From Ophiocordyceps camponoti-saundersi (nom. inval.) (Eukaryota; Ascomycota; Sordariomycetes; Hypocreales; Ophiocordycipitaceae): a stretch of 54,840 nt of DNA. Within the stretch, counting starts at the first letter, position 1, and each line of letters begins with the position of its first letter. The stretch is from NCBI GenBank assembly GCA_003339415.1, contig PDHQ01000236.1, forward strand, positions 572 through 55,411, read 5' to 3'. Shown in pieces: positions 42,891-54,840 of this stretch. The position numbers and the translations under genes were made by a program. The notes under the pieces were generated by a model, which saw nothing but the letters and a program-made list of their open reading frames with translations, was not told the DNA's origin and did not search any database.

Positions 42891-45396
42891 TTAGTGCTTA
42901 GCGGAGACTACTACTAAAACTCTACTAATACTAAAACTTAGCCTCCAGCCTTATTTTTACCGATAACTATAATACCCTTATAAGCTTAAATTATAACTTA
43001 TATAATTATTATAATATTACCTATAATATTAGCTACTATAGCTTATAATATTAAAATAATTTTAATTATTTTATATAAAATAAAAATAATAAAAAGGATT
43101 TTTTAAAAGAAAAATAATTAAGGCTTTAAGAAAATCTTATATAATAATAATTTTATTATTTTTATTTATATTATTAACTTTACGCTAGCTTTTACGAAGC
43201 TTTATTAAAAATACGCTATTAAGGAGAATATTATATAAGCTATTATTATTATTTTTAATAACGCTATTTTTTTATTTTTTAAAAAATATATTAATATTTA
43301 TATTAGCTTTTTTATTAATATTATGAAAAATATATTTTAATAAGCTATAAGCTTTAATACGCTATATATTATATATAATTATAATATTAATTAATAATTT
43401 AAAATTTTTATTTATAAGTAAAATAATATTATTAATATTTTTTTAACTTAAGCTAATATTATATTTAGCTTATTAGCTTTATTTTTATAATTTTTAAAAA
43501 AAGTTAAAATAAATAAAATTATAGCTTTTATTATTATTATTATAATAAAAATAAAAATATAATAAATAAAGCTAATATTTAAAGTTTTCTTTTATTTTAA
43601 TTTTTTTACTATATAATGCTAAAATTCCTTTTTTACTATCTAAAAAGCTATAATAAACGCTATTAGCTAATTAATTTTAAATTTCCCTTTTATAAGCGCT
43701 ATTAAAATAAAATTCTTAGTTATTATTATTAATTTTAATATTTAGAAGCTTATTATTATAAATATAGCGAAACTTTATATTATTATTAGCTATAATAAAG
43801 TAAACGCCTTAGAGAAATAAGCTATTTATATTATTTTTAATATCTTACTAAATTTTTATAGCTTTATAAATAAAACTTTTATTTTAATAGCTAAGCTTAT
43901 TAGTAGTAAAGTTAAAATATAAATAAAAATTAAGCTTATAAGCTATTTTTTTAAATAATTAAGACCTCTAAGATAAGCTATTTATAGCTATTTAAATTAT
44001 TTTTTTCCTTACTAAAATTAAGCTTTTCCGATTTTTTAATATAAGCGGCTTAGTTTATAAAATTAATAAAACCTTCTTATTTACTTAATATATTAAGTAT
44101 TTTAATTAATATAAGGCTAAATTTTATATTTAATTAGCTTATTATAAAACTTATAAAAAAATATAATAAGTATAATAAGCTTATATGATATATTAATTAC
44201 CTTAAAGCTTATATTTTTATATATAATAAATATTTAGTAAAACTTATTTAAAAAAATAAAATCTTTAGCCGCCTTATTTAAATATAATAAAAGTAAATTT
44301 ATAAAATAAGCCTTACTATATTTTTTACTTTTTATAGCTTAATAATAAACTTATTAGATAATAATATACTTTTTAGCTAATAAACTTAATAATAAGCTTA
44401 ATAAGCTTATAACTTTACCTTATTATTTATAAAAATATATATTATTATTATAAAAATCGCTATAAATAAAAAGGTTTCTAAACTTAATTATAGCAAATTT
44501 ATTTTTAGCTTAAGCTTTAAGGATAACTTGGCTAGCTTAATAAGCTCTCCTTTCCTTACTTAACTTAAGGCCGCTAAGAAGTTCCCTAAAACCTTTATAT
44601 TATTACCTCTAATATTTATCTTTATTAATATTAGCTTAAACGCTAACTTAATAAAAGTTAAAATAGCTAATAAAGCTACTAAAAATAAAAACGCTATTAT
44701 AATAACTTTTTTACTTAAAAATAAAAAAAAACTATATTATTTATTATATTACTTATTTTTAATAACTTAAATATATTATTAATAAATAAGTAATAAGAAT
44801 TACCTAAAAATATTCTAAGCTAATATAATTAAAAATAGCGCTATATATAATATTATTTTATAATTTATTTTTATTAATATTATAAATATAAGTCTCTTAT
44901 AAGAGCTTTTTTATAATAATAACTTACCTTTTTAATATTAAACTAAATCTTATATTAGATTTAATTACTTTACTTTTATAGTATTATAAACTAATAAAGC
45001 TAAAAAGCTTTAAGTTTTAATATATATTTATTAAAAAAAATATTAAGCTTACTTATAGCTTAAATTTATTACTTATAAAAGCGGCTATAAAAACTTAATT
45101 TAAATTAAAGTTAGTAAAATAACCTTTTTTAATACTTATATTTAACTATATATTTATTAACTATAAACTTTATAAATCTTTCTTAACTAATAGCTATATA
45201 AGTATATTATAATTATTAAAGACTTTAACTTTAAATATTATATATAATAATTATACTTTTTTTAGGGAGAATAAGACGCTAGCGCTATAGTTTTAGCTAA
45301 TTACGCTTACTAATATAAGCTTATTATTTTAAATAAACTAAGCTAGCTAACTTATAATTATAAAAATATCTTAAACCTTATCTTTATAAATATCCC

Positions 45397-46047
45397 CTAT
45401 TATACGCTTATATATATAATCTTTTAATAAATATATATACTAAGCTAGCTACTAAATATAATATATAAAAAAGGGAGATAAGCTAGCTACTAATTATAAA
45501 ATTATAGAATAGCTATTATAAAAGGTATAAGTATAGGTAAAAATCTTTTAAAAATTAAAATAATAACTATAAAAAAATCTAAATTTTTACCTAAAAGAAT
45601 ATTAAGCTAATTTATACCTAAGAGCTTAAGGAAGATTTCTTAATATAATCTTAAAAATATTTACTTAAGGGGATTTTACGGTAATTTCTATATATATTAG
45701 TAAAACGGAGATTTCCTAATATACGGTAATTTCCTAGTATATAGGGATTTCTTAGTAAAATCCGGAGATTTCCTAGTATATAGTAATTTCCTAGTATACG
45801 GGAATTTCTTAGTAAAATCCGGAGATTTCTAAAAGTATATTTTAATATTAGATTTAGTAGGAAATCTTAGTAAAATCCTAAAAGTTATTATAAAGAAATC
45901 CTAAGAGGAAATCTTAGTAATTTTCTAAGCGTAAAGGTAATAAAGTTTTTAGGGGAAATCTAAGTAAAATCCTAAAAGGGAAATCTTAGTAAAATATTAT
46001 AAGAGGTTAGGCGATTTATAAGGGTATTATTATATATTTTATATTAT
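45397..46047. repeat. ~650-bp direct repeat, copy 1
   Basis: It starts CTATTATACGCTTATATATA and ends near GCGATTTATAAGGGTATTAT. It is collinear with copy 2 at 46368-47020. Differences are mostly C/T or G/A. It contains internal sub-repeats built on GGAGATTTCCTAGTATA and GTAATTTCCTAGTATA. It may be an LTR or solo element; no domain is visible in the 320 bp between the copies. Confidence 0.85.
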
Positions 46048-46367
46048 CCCTTTTATTTTTAATATAGTTACTTATTACTTTTATATAAGCTTTAATTATA
46101 AAACTATTATTATTATATTAAAAAGCTTTTTTTTTAATAATTCCCTACTTTTATAATATATTCTCTAAAACTTACTTAAGAATATTACTAACTTTATTTT
46201 ATAAGTAAAAGTAAGCGTACTTACCCTCCTTTTTATTATAGCTATAATAAGTAACTTAAATAAATTAATAAAAGCTTTTATTTTATTTTTTAAATAAGTA
46301 ATAAAGTTTATTTATAAGCTAGCTAAGCTAAACTTTAAGTATATTATATAATAAATACTTAAGTATA

Positions 46368-47020
46368 CTATTATACGCTTATATATATAATCTTCTAATA
46401 AGTATATATATTAAGCTAGCTACTAAATATAATATATAAAAAAAGGAGATAAGCTAGCTACTAATTATAAGATTATAAAATAGCTATTATAAAAAATATA
46501 AATATAAGTAAAAATCTTTTAAAAATTAAAATAATAATTATAAAAAAATTTAAATTTTTACTTAAAAAAATACTAAGCTAATTTATATAGCTAAAAGCTT
46601 AAGGAAGATTTCTAAATATAATCTTAAAAATATTTACCTAAGAGGATTTTACGGTAATTTCCGTATATATTAGTAAAACGGAGATTTTCTAATATATAAT
46701 AATTTCTTAGTATATAGAGATTTCCTAGTAAAATCCGGAGATTTCCTAATATATAGTAATTTCCTAATATATAAAGATTTCCTAGTAAAATCCGGAGATT
46801 TTTAGAGGTATATTTTAATATTAAATCTAGTAAGAAATCTTAGTAAAATCCTAAGAGTTATTATAGAGAAATCCTAAGAGGAAATCCTAGTAATTTCCTA
46901 AGCGTAAAAGTAATAAAGTTTCTAAGGGAAATCCGAGTAAAATCCTAAGGGGGAAATCCTAGTAAAATATTATAAGAAGTTAGGCGATTTATAAGGGTAT
47001 TATTATATGTCCCGTATTAT
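46368..47020. repeat. ~650-bp direct repeat, copy 2
   Basis: Same unit as 45397-46047, offset by 971 bp. Near its end this copy keeps ATGTCCCGTAT where copy 1 has ATATTTTATAT, i.e. the two copies were mutated independently by transitions. Confidence 0.85.
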
Positions 47021-49603
47021 ATATTAAGAAAGCGATAGCTATATAATAAGCTTGCTATTAAGGCTTTTAAATTACTTACGCTTTTAAAGCTTAAAAAGCT
47101 TTAAAAAAGAAAGTTTACTAAGCTAAAAGGGAATATTATAAGGATATTATTATTAAAGCCTTATTAAATAAAAATATTTATTAAATATTTAGCTAATATA
47201 AAAGGCGCTTATAGTTACCCCGCCCCTTTTATAAGTTAATAATATATTTATTATTAAACTTACTAAAAAAGCTATAATTTTTTAAAAATATCTCTTTAAA
47301 AAGTTTTTTTAAAATAATAATTATTACTAAGTTAATAATATTTACCTTATTTACTTAATTTTTTAAAATAATAACCTTATATAAGTAAAGATTATAAAAA
47401 TAGTTTATAGTTTAGGTAATATAATTTTAAGTATAAATAATATTATTATTAAAATATTAAAAGCTACTTAAACTTATATTATAATATTTATTATAGCGCT
47501 ATATTAAAGCTACCTAACTTTAAGTTAAAAAAATATAAGTTACCCTTCTCCTTAAGCTTAAGCGGGATATTAATATAATTAAAAGCTAGCGCCCTATTAC
47601 GCTTCTCTCTTACTTAGGTAAAAAGCTTAAATAACTCCTTACTCGCTATATTACTAAGAAATATATTTAATATAGCGTAATTTTCTTATAATATATAAGC
47701 GCTTTACTTATAAAGTTATTAACTAATATTATTAGGTATTTTATTTATAATATTAAAAACGCTTTTAATTAAAGTAAAATAGCTACTTTTATTATTATTA
47801 ATATATAAAGGGCTTTTAATATAATTCTTTATATTCGCCTTTTCTTATAAATATATTTATAAGGCTAGCTTAATAACTTACTCCACTAAGTAAACTTTTT
47901 TATAATAGAGAGATTTATTAATATATATTTAAATAAGATAGTTATTTTAATAAACCCGCTTTTTTATAACTTACTATAAAGCTTTTTTATTTCCCTTATA
48001 TTATATATATTTTATATTACCTTAATTTACTAATTAAATAAGCTAAATAGCCGCTTTATATATATAGATAATTATAATATACTTATAGTTAGTAAGAACT
48101 TAGAGGAGACTAGCTATAAGGCTTAGCGCTTATTAAATACCGCTATTTACTAAAAATAGTATAATAATATTAATTTTAACTTAGCTAAGATAAAAGTTAT
48201 ATATTTTATTAAGTAGTAATAATTAATATTACTTAGTATAATAAAGTTATAAGATAACTATATATAAAAAATAATTATAAAGTTATATAAGTATTATAAA
48301 GCTATTATAACTTAATACTAAAACTATTTAGAAGATATATAATATACTTCTAATTATAATAATATAATTAAATATAGAAAATAAGTCCTTAAACTACGCT
48401 AAGGCCTTAGATAAGACCCCGGAAGCTATAGTTTATATTATAAGGAGTTTACCCCTAAGTTATAATCTCCTTATATATAGTTCGTAATTGTTTCTAATAT
48501 TATAATTTAGTAAGAATTAGCTTTACTCTTAATATAACTTTTAAAGTAAATCTTTATAATTTATACTTATATACTTTTCTTTATCTTTTCTAACCTAATT
48601 ATTGCTATCTCTTTTTCTTAATATACTTTATATAAGATTCTCTTATAACTAGCCTTTATTATAGCAGGCGCTAGATTACCTTACTAAAAGCTATATAATA
48701 ACTAAGCTTTTAGCTTAATAAACGCTTTAACTAAAAGTATTATATTTAAAAGAGAGCTATTAAAATTAGAAAAATAGCTATATATATTAAGAGACTAAGC
48801 TAAGTTTAGCGTAAGACCCCCCTTATAGCTACTTAGAAAGCTATTAAGGCTATTATTAAGATAAAGGCGCTTTTTAAAGCGGAGATTTAATAGCTTAATA
48901 TTATAAAGCTTATTAAGAAAAATAAAATAAAAAAGGTTTTTATAAGCTTTTATAATTAGATAGTTAAGCTATAAGTAATACTTAACCTTATTATTAAAAG
49001 CTACTTATTAGTTTAAAAAATAATAAATATCCTAACTTTTTTTTAAGAAGTTAATATTCCTTTAGTAAAAGTCGCCCTTAAAAAAATATAGCTTAAGTAT
49101 ATAATATATATCTAAAACCTTAACCCCTTTTACTTACTAGCTAATAAGGCTTATTATAATTATTATATATTTTAAAAGCTATTATATTAGCTTACTACGC
49201 TATAAAGAACCTTATCCTTTTACTTAGCTTTTCCTTAACTTTCTTTAATAACCCTTTATTATAATAATTTAAATAAAAGCCCTTACCTTTTTAAAAATAC
49301 TATTATTTAAAATTTTCTTAACTAATTAGAATAGCTTTTAATAATTAATTTACTAATTTTTATTAATAAGTTTTATTATAATTTTTTACTTTTATAATAG
49401 CTTAAAATAATTATAAGCTTTAGCTTTTTAATAAAAAAAATAATATTATATTCGCTTAAAGTTACAGATAGCTATTATATATAGAAATTATAAAGGTCCT
49501 GCACTCCTTAACGTCTATAAGAAGCTAACTCTATTAATATAGAATAACTTAAGAAATTCTAAAGTATATATAATATACGCACTTAGGGTTATAGTCCGTA
49601 TAT

Positions 49604-49668
49604 AGCCCGCGCCCGTCCCGCGCGCGGCGCTAACTAATCGTATATACCTATATATACCCCGCGCCCGT
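49604..49668. other. CpG-rich islets inside the RIP block
   Basis: CCCGCGCCCGTCCCGCGCG and a second CCCCGCGCCCG stand out from the AT-rich surroundings. Their C residues are almost all followed by G or C, so they are poor RIP targets. They may be remnants of a GC-rich LTR or promoter. I see no gene. Confidence 0.5.
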
Positions 49669-50889
49669 TATACATATAAACTTAACTAAGCACCCCTTAT
49701 ATAACTTAGCTATTCGGGCGTAGCTTAAATCCCTTATATACCTTATTGCCCTAGGAAAAGAGTATTTCCGGCTATAGTATATATATATATAAGGTATAAG
49801 TTAAAATACCCCTTATATAGAAAATTTTTCTTCCTTTTTTTTTTCTTTTTAAGCTAGTTATATTATTTTCCCTTACTAAGTAAATATTTTTCTAAGCTTT
49901 ATATTTTATTACTCTACTATTATATTCTTATAGTTTTTTTTTCTATTATTATTATTATCTAAGCTTTTTATAATTATTTATTTATTTTTTTATTATTATT
50001 ATTATCTTTTAAGCTTTTTATATTTATTAAGTTATTATATTACCGCTTTAATATATTATTTAATTAGCTATAGTTACCGCCTTACGTAATAAGTAGCTAC
50101 GCTATAAAGGGGGATTTAAATAATAAAAATATCGCTATATTATAAGAGGTAAAATATTTATATACTCCTTATATTTAGGACCTTTATAATAGCTATAATA
50201 TTAACTATTAACGCGGTTATAAGATAGCTTATAAGGTATATAGGTAGCGGCGAAGATAATACTTTTAAGAAAAGTACCTTTTTATTATAAACGCACGCTT
50301 ATAGCGGGCTATTTATAACTTATAGATAATAATTAAGGAAAGATAAGCTATTACCTTACCCGCTCGCCCTTACGCTAAAAAAATACTTAGCTAGCGTGCC
50401 TAGCTTATATTAAAGTTTCTTACTTATATTAATTATATATAAATTATATTAGCTATTATTTATATTATACCGCGCCCGGTAACTAACTTTTACGCCTCCT
50501 TTATACCTAAGTAATAATAATCCTCCGTGCTTATCCCCGCCGCTAGTAATATAATCGCTATACCCGCCTTATATATTTTAACTTATAATATATTCTTAGC
50601 GATAATATAATATTAGTAATAATAATAATAATAATAAGGCGCTCTTACCGCTAGCTTTAATTTTTTCGCTTTATAATATAAAATATCTTTTTAATAATAA
50701 GAGGAATAGTAGCGATAGATTTTTAAATAATAGTAAGATAAGCGGGCTACTTAGATTACGGACTATTAAGTAAATATTAATACGCAGGAGCGGGAGAATA
50801 AGGAGAGAAATAATATCTTTTATTAAATAGTTATAGCGCTAACTAATTTATATAATATATTAAGCCCGCCCGCTACCTTACTATATATT

Positions 50890-51075
50890 ACCTAGGGTTT
50901 AAAATTAGTTAGTCTTTAGTTAGTTAGGACTAACTAAAAAAAGTCCGGACTAAAAGTACGTATCTTTTAGTTAGTCTTTAGTTAGTCAGCTTAAGGACTT
51001 TAGTTAGTACTTAAATATAAGGACTAACTAATTAAAGACTAAAGACTAAAAGGATTAAATTTTTAGTTAGCTTAT
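50890..51075. repeat. TTAGT/ACTAA direct and inverted sub-terminal repeats, probable hAT end
   Basis: Many copies of TTAGTTAGTC, CTTTAGTTAG and the inverse GACTAACTA lie in ~180 bp. They sit downstream of the 3' end of a decayed hAT transposase read on the minus strand. Clusters of short sub-terminal repeats in both orientations are typical of hAT ends. Confidence 0.55.
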
Positions 51076-51479
51076 ATAAGCTATTTTAATTTAAAGGAAA
51101 TACTAATAAATAGCGCGATAAAAGTACTATATAGAAATTAAGTTTTTTTTTAATTATATTATTATTAAGCGAGAAATAAATTCTTTAATCTAATATATTA
51201 AAAATAAAAATAAAATCTAGTAATAATAATAGTAATAACTTAATAAATAATAATATAATAAAGAGTAGAAATATAATATAGCTTTAAAAAAGCTAAATAT
51301 AAGTTAAATATATTTAATTATTAGAAATCTTTAGCTATATAAAACTATTAATATATAAAGAGTTAATATTAATAAAAAAAATATATTATTAGCTAGAAAA
51401 ACTTATATAATAATAAATAAAATAACTAACTATAATAGAAGACTTATAAGCTTTAATCTTTTTCTTCTAAAGCTTTATT

Positions 51480-54130
51480 TTCCTTTTCTTTAATTTCCTA
51501 GAAATTATTAAGTATTAAATTCTAGTTTTTAAGTAGAATTAACTACTCTATAGTTTCCGGTTTAAGGTTATTCCTCGATAACGTAATTATATTACCGGAT
51601 ATAGAAAATATAGCCTTAATTAAGGCTAATATAGCCGGAATAGCTAAAAATTTTCTAGCTAAAATTATTAAAGTGGGGAAGCGAAAAGCGTTATTTTTCT
51701 AATATAAAAGCGAGTTACTCTATAAAATAATTAGTAAATAAATAATAAATAGAGAGAAAAAATTATAAAAAAATATTATAACTATACCTTAGAAGGTAAA
51801 TAAGCTTCTAAAAGGTATTATATTAATTCTTTGTTAGTTTCTGCTTTTTTAAACTTTAAACTAAAGTTAAAGTTTTCCGAAGTAGATAATTTAGGACTTC
51901 CTAAGTTTATTTCTTTATTTTCTATAATTTTATAGCTAAGAATAATTAGTAAAAATTATAAAAAAAATAATCTTACTTATAGATTAAATTCCTCTTAAAA
52001 AAGATATAAGATATCTTTTTTTATAGCTAAATAGTAATAAAGAAAGCTATCTTTTTTAAAATAAATATCTTTATATTATAGGTTTAAGATAATAGCGAAT
52101 AAATAAGGCTAGAAAGCGTATAAGTTATTTTTTTAAGTTATTTTAAAAAGTACTTTTTAAGTTTTTTTAAGCCCTCTATTATATAAGCTTTAAAAGTACT
52201 AGAATAAGAAGACTAAAAAGTAATTAGTAAGTATTTTAAAAAATAAAAGAAAGAAAAATACCTAGCTTTTTTCGAAGCTAGAAAAATCTTCGTATAATTT
52301 CGTAAGCCGATTAAAGATCTAATAAATAAATAGTAATCTTTCGGAGCTTATTATATAAAAGTGCCCTTATAAATAAATAGAAGGGGTTAAAAAAATATTA
52401 AAAATAGCTTTAAAATCTTTTAAAGCTTCCTATTTTTTATTAGAAGGGAATATTTTTTTATACTTTTTATAATCTATTAATTTAGAAACCTATTCTAAGG
52501 CAGAACGGAATTCTAACGCTCTTTTAAGTATAAAAAACGTAGAATTCTACCTTATAGCGTTATCTATTTAATTAATTAGTAGTAAAATAAATAACTAATA
52601 AATAAAAAAACTTACCGATAATAACCTTAGTTTTTTTAGATTATTTTATATTTCCCCTAAATTTTTACTACTATAAACCGTCCTAAAAAAGCTACTTAGG
52701 CTCTATATTATACTTAATAATAAGTAAAATACGTCTACTACTATAAACCGTCCTAAAAAAGCTACTTAGGCTCTATATTATACTTAATAATAAGTAAAAT
52801 ACGTCGAAGTTAGTTAAAAAGCGCTATAAAAATAAATAATTAGTAAAAAATTATAAAAAAAATAAATAACTTATTATTATACTCTTATAAAGTACTATTT
52901 TTATCTAAAAATTACTTTTCTAAGTTCGAATTATTTAAAAAGGCCTTAAAAATATCCTAAGCTATTAAATTAATAATATATACTAGGCAGCGAATTTAGC
53001 TAATAAATTCTTTATTAAAAAAGTCGTTATAAGCTGAGGAATAAGCTTTTAAAAAGGTCTTATTATTAGTAATATTATTATAAGTAATACTAAAATATTT
53101 TTATTAGTAAATAAATAAGTAAAAGAATTATTAATATACTTATTAATAAACTTTAAAGTAATAGTAAAGTAAGCTTAAAAGTAGGAAAGAATTTTAGTAT
53201 AAATATAATTTCTAGTATACTATTCTAAAAGCTTTTTAAAAGCTAAAAATTATTAGTTTTTATATATAAATAAATAAATAAAAAACTTACTTATAAGCTT
53301 ATAATATAGCTTAAAGTTTAGGGAAATATAAGCTATAATTAAGCCTAAATAGGTATCTTAAGTAGCTAAAGTCTAAATATCGAAAATAAGGCTATAAAAG
53401 CTACTTTTAGAAAAGTAACTTATAAAGTTATTATTTAACTTTAAAAGGGCTTCGTTAAAATAGTCTTTTAAATAATCCTTTAACTTAGCGTAATAAATAG
53501 GCTAGTAGTCCCTAGAAAAAGTTAATTAAAAATTTAAATAAAGGAAAAATAACTTACTAATTATAATAAGTAAAAAGCTTATTAAAAAGCTCTAAGTAAA
53601 TTATAGAAAAAAAATATTTATAGTTAAAAGAAAATTAATAACTAAATTCTAAGCTAAATTAGTATTAAAAGCTAAGTTTAACTTAGCCCGTTTTTTAAAG
53701 AAATTTTACGGATTTCTTTTAATAGGTTATTCTAATATAAAATTAATTAATTAATAATAAAAAAGCTAAAAACTTACTTCTTTTTAAGTTTTTTTTAGAA
53801 TTTTTATTATAAGTAATTATTTTATACTTATTCTTATAATATTAGGATAAATTTAAAACTTAAAACTTATAAACTTGAAAAATAAACTCCTACGAATAGC
53901 TATTTATATAAAAAAATTAATTATTAACGCTTTTTAATAATAAAAAAAATAAGGAAAAAATAAGAAAAAAAAATACTAATATAATATAAATAGCTTTAAA
54001 TTTTTATTCTTTATTTTCCTTAATCGGAAAAAGCTATCGGGTAAATAAGCTATGCTATAAAATATAGATCTTCGAATTCTTATCTAGGCCTAATTTAAAT
54101 TCCTTCGTATTATATCGAGAAATAGCCGTT
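51480..54130 (-). pseudogene. Degenerate hAT-family transposase
   Basis: The minus strand at 51683-51520 translates almost cleanly into the hAT C-terminal dimerisation region: RFPTL, ARKFLAIPAI, FSISGNIIT and RNNLKPETIE, with a single stop. This motif order is diagnostic of hAT transposases. Upstream coding sequence on the same strand extends to about 54,100 but is broken by many stops, and the N-terminal zinc finger is not clearly recognisable. The left boundary of 54130 is an estimate. All damage can be explained by C-to-T and G-to-A transitions. Confidence 0.7.
52666..52805. repeat. Perfect 70-bp tandem duplication (2 units)
   Basis: The 70-bp unit beginning TACTACTATAAACCGTCC and ending AAGTAAAATACGTC is present twice without a mismatch (52666-52735 and 52736-52805), inside the decayed hAT element. 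Identity within DNA that is otherwise saturated with mutations means the duplication happened after RIP, or is an assembly artefact. Confidence 0.9.
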
Positions 54131-54840
54131 TTTTCCTTTTCTTTTCCTTTTTTCGAAGGGCTTATAAATTCCTAAGAAGGTCCCTAATCCGAAAACTCTA
54201 TACCGTTTAATTTAATAGCTATATCGCTATTATAGCTATTAAAATTAGCCCGGGTTACTTAAGAAAGCTCTCCCTAAAAGGTAATCGAAAGCGTATAGTT
54301 AAAGTCGGATATTTTAAGAGTAATATAGGGGACTAGGCTAAAAGCGGTTAAGTCTATCGTATTCTTCGAGAAAAAAGCTTCTTAAAGATACCCTTTTTAT
54401 CTTTATAGCTTATTTATAGAATATTATAAAGTAGATTAAAGTTATAATATATATAGGTTATTATATATAATTATAAAATTAAAGAAAAAAACTTAAAATT
54501 TTAAAAATTTTTCTAAATATAAGGAAAATAGGTAAGGGTACTTAGTAATTAGCTCGGAAAAGCGCTTTACGCTACGTATCCGGTTATAAACTTACTTTTT
54601 ATAAATATACTTTCTTTATATTTTTAGAATATTTTTTAGTAGTAAAGTTTAAAAGTTTACTTAAAACCTTGTATTACTTATAAAGAGGGGTAAGTATAAA
54701 AAGCTCTTTTCCGTTAAGTTATATAAAAATAAGGAAAAAGTAATAAAAAAGTAAGGAAAAAAGATATAAGACTCCTTATAGCTTTAGCTATATTAGGTTT
54801 TTTTTTTATAATTTTAGCTATTTATTATCTATTTTAAATA

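Larger units (their letters stand above)
42893..54840. repeat. Saturated RIP (repeat-induced point mutation) AT-rich block
   Basis: From about 42,893 to the window end the DNA is extremely AT-rich, dominated by TATA, TTAA and AGCT/GCTA words. CpA and TpG are almost absent while CpG, CpC and CpT survive, which is the signature of RIP acting on CpA. The change from normal sequence is abrupt, within some tens of bases. There are no usable reading frames. Recognisable remains are the ~650-bp direct repeats, the hAT transposase and terminal-repeat region, and a recent 70-bp tandem duplication (separate entries). Other parts, e.g. 43.0-45.3 and 47.1-50.8 kb, must be old repeats too, but I could not identify their family. 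Confidence 0.9.

Noticed and set aside
43000..50800. Attempts to read coding domains on both strands
   Set aside because: Translations are dominated by Ile, Lys, Tyr, Leu and stops from AT-rich DNA; no motif order was diagnostic apart from the hAT remnant further on.
1..54840. CRISPR arrays, insertion sequences, operons or riboswitches
   Set aside because: The window is eukaryotic nuclear DNA; no spaced direct repeats or bacterial-type elements were seen.

Overview
The window is genomic DNA of a filamentous ascomycete (Pezizomycotina, most likely a Sordariomycete). The evidence is short 47-133 nt spliceosomal introns with GTRNGY donors and CTRAY branch sites, compact genes that are often arranged head to head, proteins typical of this group, and transposon-rich AT blocks with the signature of repeat-induced point mutation (RIP). 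Species cannot be told from the sequence alone.

Layout. (a) 0.6-20.6 kb is a dense housekeeping segment. It holds a ubiquitin-like-domain coiled-coil protein (+), the COQ10-type coenzyme Q-binding protein (-), the AP-3 delta adaptin (+), an F-BAR/DEP/RhoGAP protein of the Rgd2 type (-), mitochondrial ribosomal protein uS13m (-), an ER-type cyclophilin with a C-terminal anchor (+), TRM112 (+), BIG1 (-), RRP17/Nop25 (+), tropomyosin (-) and a candidate securin (+). Exon structures were rebuilt by hand; each multi-exon model closes in frame. (b) 20,984-26,290 is a complete but RIP-destroyed Copia-type LTR retrotransposon of 5,307 bp with two 163-bp LTRs and a 5-bp target duplication, sitting 409 bp upstream of (c) SET1 (26,700-30,617), the H3K4 methyltransferase of COMPASS. 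(d) 30.6-42.9 kb is gene-poor. It contains a pure poly-C tract just after the SET1 stop, a conserved-looking unknown protein (-), about 4 kb of microsatellite-rich intergenic DNA, a spliced cysteine-rich single-pass membrane protein (-), and an SRPK-like kinase (+). (e) 42.9-54.8 kb is an AT-rich block in which CpA and TpG have almost vanished, i.e. saturated RIP. A decayed hAT transposase (-), a pair of ~650-bp direct repeats and a perfect 70-bp tandem duplication are still visible in it.

How the genes relate. There is no operon-like or metabolic cluster. The genes serve separate core functions: vacuolar/lysosomal trafficking (AP-3), ubiquinone function (COQ10), polarity and Rho signalling (Rgd2-like, tropomyosin), cell wall/ER (BIG1, cyclophilin), translation and ribosome biogenesis (uS13m, TRM112, RRP17), mitosis (securin candidate) and chromatin (SET1). 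Four divergent pairs share promoters of 230-587 bp. The most unusual points are start codons split by or directly followed by introns, a possible securin, a RhoGAP domain without a visible arginine finger, in-frame stop-free introns (one inside a kinase catalytic loop), homopolymer C/G tracts around SET1, and the composition of the RIP block.
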